Source of the DNA: T3Sed10-241 sp036796255
Lineage (GTDB): Bacteria; Bacteroidota; Bacteroidia; Flavobacteriales_D; Cryomorphaceae
Reading direction: 5' to 3'
Length of the DNA: 11,445 nt
Assembly (NCBI GenBank): GCA_036796255.1
Contig: DAIRDH010000082.1
Span: forward strand, 1 to 11,445
Part shown: in pieces, positions 7,925-11,445 of the stretch
Numbering within the stretch: position 1 is the stretch's first letter
Layout of the letters: each line of letters begins with the position of its first letter
The notes under the pieces: model-generated
The model's database searches: none
Seen by the model: the letters and a program-made list of their open reading frames with translations, nothing else
Told to the model about the DNA's origin: nothing
Made by a program: the position numbers and the translations under genes

Positions 7925-7938
7925 CGGCTTTACAGCCG
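7925..7938 (-). promoter_or_regulatory. small hairpin in the secA leader
   Basis: CGGCT (7925-7929) pairs perfectly with AGCCG (7934-7938) around a 4-base loop. It lies 14 bases upstream of the secA start codon, and at or just after the transcription start expected from the -7 box at 7944-7951, so it would form a hairpin at the 5' end of the mRNA. Such structures can stabilise mRNA or affect initiation; no function is shown. Confidence 0.4.
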
Positions 7939-7943
7939 GGGTG

Positions 7944-7951
7944 CAAAGGTA
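7944..7951 (-). promoter_or_regulatory. -7 promoter element (TACCTTTG) of secA
   Basis: On the minus strand this reads TACCTTTG, an exact TAnnTTTG match, about 33 bases before the secA ATG. At the expected -33 distance (19 bases) the sequence is GTG rather than TTG, so the upstream half is weak. Confidence 0.45.
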
Positions 7952-8077
7952 TCCATTTCACGGCGATATGCACTGCATGAAAGCGGGAAATCAGGCCTCT
8001 CGACTTGCATAAATGATGCCTTTTACGTCATCTGCCAGTATGACAGTAAATTGATTAGCGTCTGTGGAGGCCATAAC

Positions 8078-8102
8078 AAAAAAAGCGCCTTAGGGCGCTT
8101 TT
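8078..8102 (-). terminator. intrinsic terminator of the DUF2795 gene
   Basis: AAAAGCGCC (8081-8089) pairs with GGCGCTTTT (8094-8102) around a TTAG loop. The A7 tract at 8078-8084 becomes a U tract on the minus-strand transcript. It begins 22 bases past the stop codon of the 73-residue gene. The plus-strand side has only four T residues, so it acts mainly leftwards. Confidence 0.88.
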
Positions 8103-8123
8103 GATGAGCTATATAGCTATGGC

Positions 8124-8345
8124 TTAATACTCGTCTTCATTAAAGAAGAAATCTTCTTTTGTCGGATAGTCCGGCCAAATGTCTTCTATGGTTTCGTAGA
8201 GCTCTCCGACTTCTTCAATTTCCTGGAGGTTTTCTACCACTTCGAGTGGGGCGCCTGTACGAATCGCAAAATCTATGAGTTCGTCTTTCGTAGCCGGCCA
8301 GGGTGCGTCTTCAAGGTAAGATGCTAATTCTAATGTCCAGTACAT
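8124..8345 (-). CDS. DUF2795 domain protein, small, acidic
   Basis: 73 residues, strongly acidic, matching the conserved small DUF2795 proteins of Bacteroidota: the N-terminal MYWTLELASYLEDAPWPATK, the helix ELIDFAIRTGAPLEVVENL (22-40) and an acidic, aromatic tail ending NEDEY. Its function is unknown. High conservation in the phylum and its own promoter and terminator suggest a housekeeping role (inference). It is flanked by secA downstream and the adenosyltransferase gene upstream, both on the same strand, but its private promoter (8382-8411) and terminator (8078-8102) make it a separate unit. There is no signal peptide or membrane segment, so it is presumably cytosolic. Confidence 0.88.
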   Translation of the reverse strand: MYWTLELASYLEDAPWPATKDELIDFAIRTGAPLEVVENLQEIEEVGELYETIEDIWPDYPTKEDFFFNEDEY

Positions 8346-8381
8346 GGTAATGTGCTTTTAGTCGGTGTTTTTAAAATTACG

Positions 8382-8411
8382 CAAAAGTAGTTTTTTTGTT
8401 CTCATGCGCAA
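8382..8411 (-). promoter_or_regulatory. Bacteroidota-type promoter of the DUF2795 gene
   Basis: On the minus strand TTG (8411-8409) is followed after exactly 19 bases by TACTTTTG (8389-8382). This matches the Bacteroidota sigma-A consensus, TTG then TAnnTTTG at 19-21 bases. The leader to the ATG at 8345 would be about 30 bases. It is one of the two clearest promoters in the window. Confidence 0.65.
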
Positions 8412-8450
8412 GCTAAATAATTGTAATGTAAACGATTCACAATCTTTTAT

Positions 8451-9002
8451 TTAGTCTTTTTTAGGAAGCCAGGGCGTTTCTTTAACGCCCAAATCTTGCG
8501 CGAGTTTCCGGCTCAGAACGAATAAAAAATCTGAAAGTCGGTTGATGTAAATGGGAATAAGCTCCGGCACGTCACTTTCATCGTTGAGATGCTGTACAAT
8601 GCGCTCCGCCCTTCTGCATACGCATCGGCACACATGGGCTTCGGCAACAGCTAAATGCCCTCCAGGAAGCACGAAATTGCGCATAGCAGGCAATGCGTCT
8701 TCCATGGCATCTATACCCTCCTCGAGGTAAGTAATGTGCTCTGCATTCAATTCAGGAATCTTAAACTTGCGCTCACCTGGTTCAGAAGCCAGCTGTGATC
8801 CGATGGTAAAAAGATGATCCTGTATTTCGATCAATTGATTGATGTGCTGCGCATTGATGTCGTATGACCTCAACAATCCCACATGGGCATTGAGCTCATC
8901 AACAGTTCCATATGCTTCGATGCGGAGGTGGTATTTGGCCACACGCGAGCCGCCCAGAAGGGATGTCTTGCCGCCGTCGCCTGTTTTAGTATATATTTTC
9001 AT
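8451..9002 (-). CDS. pduO: PduO-type ATP:cob(I)alamin adenosyltransferase
   Basis: Transfers the adenosyl group of ATP to cob(I)alamin, giving coenzyme B12; a cytosolic trimer. 183 residues from the chosen start. Family motifs are in order: ATP-binding KIYTKTGDGGKTSLLGG (2-18), YGTVDELNAHVG (31-42), FVLPGG (110-115), RRAER (130-134) and YINRLSDFLFVLSRKLA (152-168). Residues about 50-100 form the helices between the motifs. The start is placed at ATG 9002 because homologues begin MKIYTKTGD; an in-frame ATG at 9020 would add six residues. It starts 46 bases after the ABC ATPase stop and probably belongs to that transcript. Its presence implies use of a B12-dependent enzyme, but none is here. 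The symbol names the family and does not imply a propanediol operon. Confidence 0.93.
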   Translation of the reverse strand: MKIYTKTGDGGKTSLLGGSRVAKYHLRIEAYGTVDELNAHVGLLRSYDINAQHINQLIEIQDHLFTIGSQLASEPGERKFKIPELNAEHITYLEEGIDAMEDALPAMRNFVLPGGHLAVAEAHVCRCVCRRAERIVQHLNDESDVPELIPIYINRLSDFLFVLSRKLAQDLGVKETPWLPKKD

Positions 9003-9048
9003 GGTTGTTTGGGTATGCAAATTTGTAACCGAGAAATGCTTTGCTTGT

Positions 9049-9761
<713 letters not shown>

Positions 9762-9765
<4 letters not shown>

Positions 9766-10535
9766 GGGTATTTCAGTGTAAAATGTTCAGGTGCCTGTCC
9801 CTTTCTGAAAAAAACCAGACCCATATAAAAGAGATCCATGCTCACCGTAACTTCAGGACTGCGGCGTATTTGCTCCCATGCCTGCTCCATTTCGGAGCTC
9901 CAATGTATATCACCTATAGCAATAAACGCACCGTCGTGGACATATTGCACAATTTGCTGGAAGTAAGTCATGGTGGGCTCGAGCCTGTGGTTTCCGTCAA
10001 TGTAAGCCATGTCCACGCTGCCCATTCTGCGCAAGCAGTCTGGAAGCGCATCTTCAAATGCTCCCGTAACAACCTCGGCATTTATGTTCAGTTCATTCAG
10101 GTTGGCCCTAGCCAAGGCAGCCAGAGAAGGATCACCTTCGACACTGACTACATGCGGAGCACATTGAGCTGAAGCCAAATAGGCTGTTGTAAGCCCCAGA
10201 TTGGTGCCCAGCTCCAGTATATTTCGGCTATTGCAGTGGTCTATCATTCGTTGTAGAAACATGGCATCGGCAGGTCGTGTAGCACTTTGGGCGGCGATCT
10301 TTGCCACGCTCCTTTTGCTGCTACTACCTTCACGGCTTCCAGCCCCGAGGTCGCGGAGCTGTATCACCTGCTTGTCTTTTTTAAGGACATAGCGCAAGCT
10401 TTCGATTCGATCTTTATTTGCGGTTTTTCTTGCCTGAATTACGTCTTCAACAATTTGGTACACGAAAGGCGAGTGCACCCCGTGACGCGACTTGGCTTTA
10501 AATCGATAATCAATGTATGAGCGGAGCATTCCCAT
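9762..10535 (-). CDS. class I SAM-dependent methyltransferase
   Basis: 257 residues from the chosen start. The N-terminal YIDYRFKAKSRHGVHSPFVY (7-26) matches the opening of a methyltransferase group common in Bacteroidota. DLGAGS (62-67) is the group's first glycine motif. The Rossmann core follows: motif I ILELGTNLGLTTAYLA (106-121), acidic motif II VSVEGD (130-135), VDMAYIDGNHRLEPT (174-188) as in the Methyltransf_24 family, and AIGDIHWSSEMEQAW (206-220). The substrate is unknown. The frame extends upstream to an ATG at 10634, but that extension lies in the tRNA-Leu terminator and lacks family similarity, so ATG 10535 (or 10529) is preferred. The stop overlaps the ABC ATPase start by four bases. 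A 7-bp hairpin sits just ahead of the start codon. Confidence 0.9.
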
Positions 10536-10540
10536 TTCCA

Positions 10541-10557
10541 CGAAAGTAAAACTTTCG
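10541..10557 (-). promoter_or_regulatory. short hairpin immediately before the methyltransferase start
   Basis: CGAAAGT (10541-10547) and ACTTTCG (10551-10557) are perfect inverted repeats around a 3-base AAA loop. They end only 5 bases before the preferred start codon at 10535. In the mRNA this would sequester the ribosome approach region. The minus strand also reads TACTTTCG here, one base off a TAnnTTTG box, which may instead be the reason for the sequence. Confidence 0.35.
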
Positions 10558-10632
10558 AGAGGTTTTTGCTGATTTATTCGCCTTGCGGCAAATGGTGCAC
10601 ACAGGTGGCTGCGGGCTGAGATGAATGGAAAC

Positions 10633-10660
10633 AAAAAATGAGCGCAAGATTTGCGCTCAT
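10633..10660 (-). terminator. intrinsic terminator of tRNA-Leu
   Basis: ATGAGCGCAA (10638-10647) pairs perfectly with TTGCGCTCAT (10651-10660) around a 3-base loop. The plus-strand A6 (10633-10638) becomes a U tract on the minus-strand transcript. It starts 12 bases past the tRNA CCA and separates the tRNA from the methyltransferase operon. Confidence 0.92.
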
Positions 10661-10672
10661 CTTAATTGATTT

Positions 10673-10758
10673 TGGTGCCGAAGAAGGGACTCGAACCCCC
10701 ACACCCGATGGGCACATGTCCCTGAAACATGCGTGTCTACCAATTTCACCACTTCGGC
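10673..10758 (-). tRNA. tRNA-Leu (anticodon CAG)
   Basis: A class II tRNA of 86 bases including an encoded CCA (10673-10675). The acceptor strand GCCGAAG (10758-10752) pairs with CTTCGGC (10683-10677). The anticodon stem CATGT/ACATG closes the loop TTCAGGG, with anticodon CAG at 10724-10722, reading CUG. A long variable arm with a CCC/GGG stem marks leucine. The T arm contains TTCGAGT, and its stem has two G-T wobbles at the outer end. A TATCTTTG promoter box lies just upstream and an intrinsic terminator downstream, so it is a single-gene unit. Confidence 0.97.
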
Positions 10759-10765
10759 GGGCCTG

Positions 10766-10773
10766 CAAAGATA
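10766..10773 (-). promoter_or_regulatory. -7 promoter element (TATCTTTG) of tRNA-Leu
   Basis: On the minus strand this reads TATCTTTG, an exact TAnnTTTG match that ends 8 bases before the mature tRNA 5' end. No TTG is seen at 18-21 bases upstream. The 173 bases between the two divergent tRNAs (10759-10931) hold this box and the tRNA-Val promoter; I see no gene there. Confidence 0.5.
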
Positions 10774-10882
10774 ATGACATTTCATAAAATAGGGTAAAAA
10801 TTAAAAGTCCCATATTTTCAGATCAATGAGGCAGCTTGCGCAATGCGGCAAGAAGTTTTTTGGAAAATCTGCGCACATAAGC

Positions 10883-10911
10883 TTGCATGTTTAAAATTTC
10901 ATCTATATTTG
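10883..10911 (+). promoter_or_regulatory. Bacteroidota-type promoter of tRNA-Val
   Basis: TTG (10883-10885) is followed after 18 bases by TATATTTG (10904-10911), an exact TAnnTTTG box. The mature tRNA begins 21 bases after it, leaving room for a start point and a short 5' leader. Along with the DUF2795 promoter it is the best match to the phylum consensus in this window. Confidence 0.65.
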
Positions 10912-10931
10912 CACCCGCTTTAGCGCAAAAA

Positions 10932-11006
10932 GGGCGATTAGCTCAGCTGGTTTAGAGCACCTGCCTTACAAGCAGGGGGTCGTAGGTTCGAATCCTACAT
11001 CGCCCA
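10932..11006 (+). tRNA. tRNA-Val (anticodon TAC)
   Basis: 75 bases. The acceptor GGGCGAT (10932-10938) pairs with ATCGCCC (10999-11005), discriminator A11006. D arm GCTC/GAGC, anticodon stem CCTGC/GCAGG around loop CTTACAA with anticodon TAC at 10967-10969, T arm GTAGG/CCTAC around TTCGAAT. CCA is not encoded (CAA follows), unlike the tRNA-Leu opposite, so the end must be added by CCA transferase. An intrinsic terminator follows after 11 bases. Confidence 0.97.
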
Positions 11007-11017
11007 CAAAGGAAATC

Positions 11018-11047
11018 CGTCCCCAACAAGTTGGGGACGTTTTTTTT
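11018..11047 (+). terminator. intrinsic terminator of tRNA-Val
   Basis: A ten-pair GC-rich stem (11018-11027 with 11030-11039; the innermost pair probably opens to give a 4-base loop) is followed by T8 at 11040-11047. It is the first of three hairpins inside the larger inverted repeat 11007-11137. Confidence 0.93.
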
Positions 11048-11096
11048 GCCCCTCTAAGAAATGCCAAGCCTTAGCTTGAGCATTTCTTAGAGGGGC
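11048..11096. repeat. long hairpin of 22 pairs, flanked by T8 and A9
   Basis: Seventeen continuous pairs (11048-11064 with 11080-11096), one bulged A at 11079, then five more (CAAGC 11065-11069 with GCTTG 11074-11078) around a CTTA loop. The T8 before it (11040-11047) and A9 after it (11097-11105) can extend the stem by eight A-T pairs. It is followed by a U tract in both directions if read outwards, so it may serve as a bidirectional backup terminator between tRNA-Val and folC. The right half recurs at 11211-11245. Confidence 0.85.
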
Positions 11097-11179
11097 AAAA
11101 AAAAATCCAGCCCGCAGGGATGGAGGGATTTCCTTTGAGCACCCGGGCCCAGATGGTCAGGATCGCGAAGCAATCCTAC
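11061..11179. repeat. tandem repeat, copy A (119 bp)
   Basis: Starts at ATGCCAAGCC and ends at CAATCCTAC. It matches 11211-11327 with about 15 differences (13 substitutions and two single-base gaps by hand alignment), roughly 87% identity. It contains the right half of the long hairpin, a terminator-like stem in minus orientation (TCCA 11106-11109 with TGGA 11121-11124, CCC 11111-11113 with GGG 11117-11119, followed by U9 leftwards), a GGGCCC core and an AGGAT...ATCCT stem. It encodes no protein that I can support. Confidence 0.85.
11097..11124 (-). terminator. second, upstream-copy terminator for folC
   Basis: Minus strand: a TCCA-x-CCC stem pairs with GGG-x-TGGA around a 3-base loop, then U9 from the plus-strand A9 (11097-11105). 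It is the copy A equivalent of the terminator at 11246 and would act as a backup about 150 bases further on. Confidence 0.6.
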
Positions 11180-11210
11180 CTCTATTCTAAAGATATTTTG
11201 AGTTTGAAGC

Positions 11211-11327
11211 ATGCCAAGCCCTAGCTTGAGTATTTTTTAGAGGGCAAAAAAAATCCAGCCCGAAGGGATGGAGGGATTTCTTTTGAGCACCAGGGCCCTG
11301 ATGACTAGGATCATGCAGCAATCCTAC
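11211..11327. repeat. tandem repeat, copy B (117 bp), ends on the folC stop codon
   Basis: Diverged direct copy of 11061-11179. It keeps the CAAGC/GCTTG mini-hairpin with a CCTA loop, the A8 tract, the terminator stem, the GGGCCC core (here part of the perfect palindrome CAGGGCCCTG at 11292-11301) and the AGGAT/ATCCT stem. The left arm of the long hairpin is missing or degraded: CCTCTA occurs at 11179-11184, but 26 bases separate it from the copy B core, against 4 in copy A. The final CTAC contains the folC stop codon on the minus strand. Confidence 0.85.
11246..11279 (-). terminator. intrinsic terminator of folC
   Basis: On the minus strand the stem TCCA-x-CCC/GGG-x-TGGA (11254-11272; loop TTC) is followed by U8 from A8 at 11246-11253. 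An alternative outer stem pairs AAATCC (11251-11256) with GGATTT (11274-11279). It lies about 50 bases past the folC stop codon. Confidence 0.7.
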
Positions 11328-11445
11328 AACACTTCCGCCACCACAAATACACTTCCTCCTACAAAGATTAGATCAGCTTCACCCGCAGCTGATTTAGCCG
11401 TGCTCAGCGCCTCAGCAACGCTTTTGAAGGTAGCGCCTTTAAGCC
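11324..11445 (-). CDS. folC: FolC, folylpolyglutamate/dihydrofolate synthase (C-terminal end)
   Basis: Only the last 40 codons are in the window; the gene continues past the right edge. The frame begins LKGATFKSVAEAL and ends GEADLIFVGGSVFVVAEVL followed by TAG (11326-11324). The DLIFVGGS-FVVAEVL ending is the characteristic C-terminus of bifunctional FolC proteins, which add glutamate to dihydropteroate and folates in the cytosol. The ATP-binding and catalytic domains lie outside, so activity cannot be judged from here. Its stop codon is inside the end of repeat copy B, and two terminator-like stems follow it. Confidence 0.82.
   Translation of the reverse strand, partial: LKGATFKSVAEALSTAKSAAGEADLIFVGGSVFVVAEVL

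Noticed and set aside
8415..8452. A weak hairpin after the adenosyltransferase stop (AAATA/TATTT and ATTGT/ACAAT)
   Set aside because: The stem is AT-only apart from one G-C pair, bulged by four bases, with a 14-base loop and no adjacent U tract. Read-through into the DUF2795 gene is therefore possible.
10574..10813. 79-codon minus-strand frame containing GEIGRHACFRDMCPSG
   Set aside because: This is the well-known artefact of translating a tRNA-Leu gene; it overlaps tRNA-Leu and its terminator.
11007..11327. CRISPR array or insertion sequence in the repeated region
   Set aside because: There are only two long, adjacent, diverged copies and no spacers, no transposase and no clear target-site duplication.

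Overview
The window looks like a chromosomal segment of a Bacteroidota bacterium, most likely of the Flavobacteriia/Cytophagia-Sphingobacteriia radiation (inference). Four things point there: a SecA of 1116 residues with the extra nucleotide-binding-domain insertion of that phylum; a 73-residue DUF2795 protein of a type I know only from Bacteroidota; a lack of clear Shine-Dalgarno sequences; and repeated TAnnTTTG promoter elements (with an upstream TTG at 18-19 bases in the two best cases), the signature of the Bacteroidota primary sigma factor. Nothing in the window shows phage, integrase, transposase or CRISPR content. It is mostly housekeeping DNA with one structurally unusual intergenic region near the right end.

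Layout. Positions 1-358 are mainly non-coding, with a possible 3' gene tail (3-194) and a 9+9 bp dyad at a putative promoter. A plus-strand block follows: an outer-membrane-type lipoprotein with an LPP20-like N-terminal domain, gmhA (sedoheptulose-7-phosphate isomerase for LPS heptose), comM (YifB/ComM AAA+ ATPase linked to natural transformation), and a secreted MORN-repeat/YwqK-like protein. The block ends in a strong terminator that faces the terminator of secA. The minus-strand block, read right to left, is tRNA-Leu(CAG) with its own terminator, a SAM-dependent methyltransferase, an ABC ATPase of the MacB/LolD type (ATGA overlap with the methyltransferase), a PduO-type cobalamin adenosyltransferase, the DUF2795 gene with its own promoter and terminator, and secA. 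At the right end are tRNA-Val(TAC) on the plus strand and the C-terminal 40 codons of folC on the minus strand.

How the genes relate. Methyltransferase, ABC ATPase and adenosyltransferase probably share a transcript, but their functions do not form an obvious pathway and no ABC permease is present. gmhA and comM are 5 bases apart and probably co-transcribed, although one serves envelope biogenesis and the other DNA uptake. secA and the DUF2795 gene have separate promoters.

Most interesting region. Between tRNA-Val and folC (11007-11327) I see a 12-bp perfect closing inverted repeat that encloses three hairpins, one of them with 22 paired bases flanked by T8/A9. About 119 bp of this region is present a second time as a diverged tandem copy (about 87% identical by my hand alignment). 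The second copy ends on the folC stop codon. This is the best candidate for an undescribed element; I do not see a new protein-coding system.
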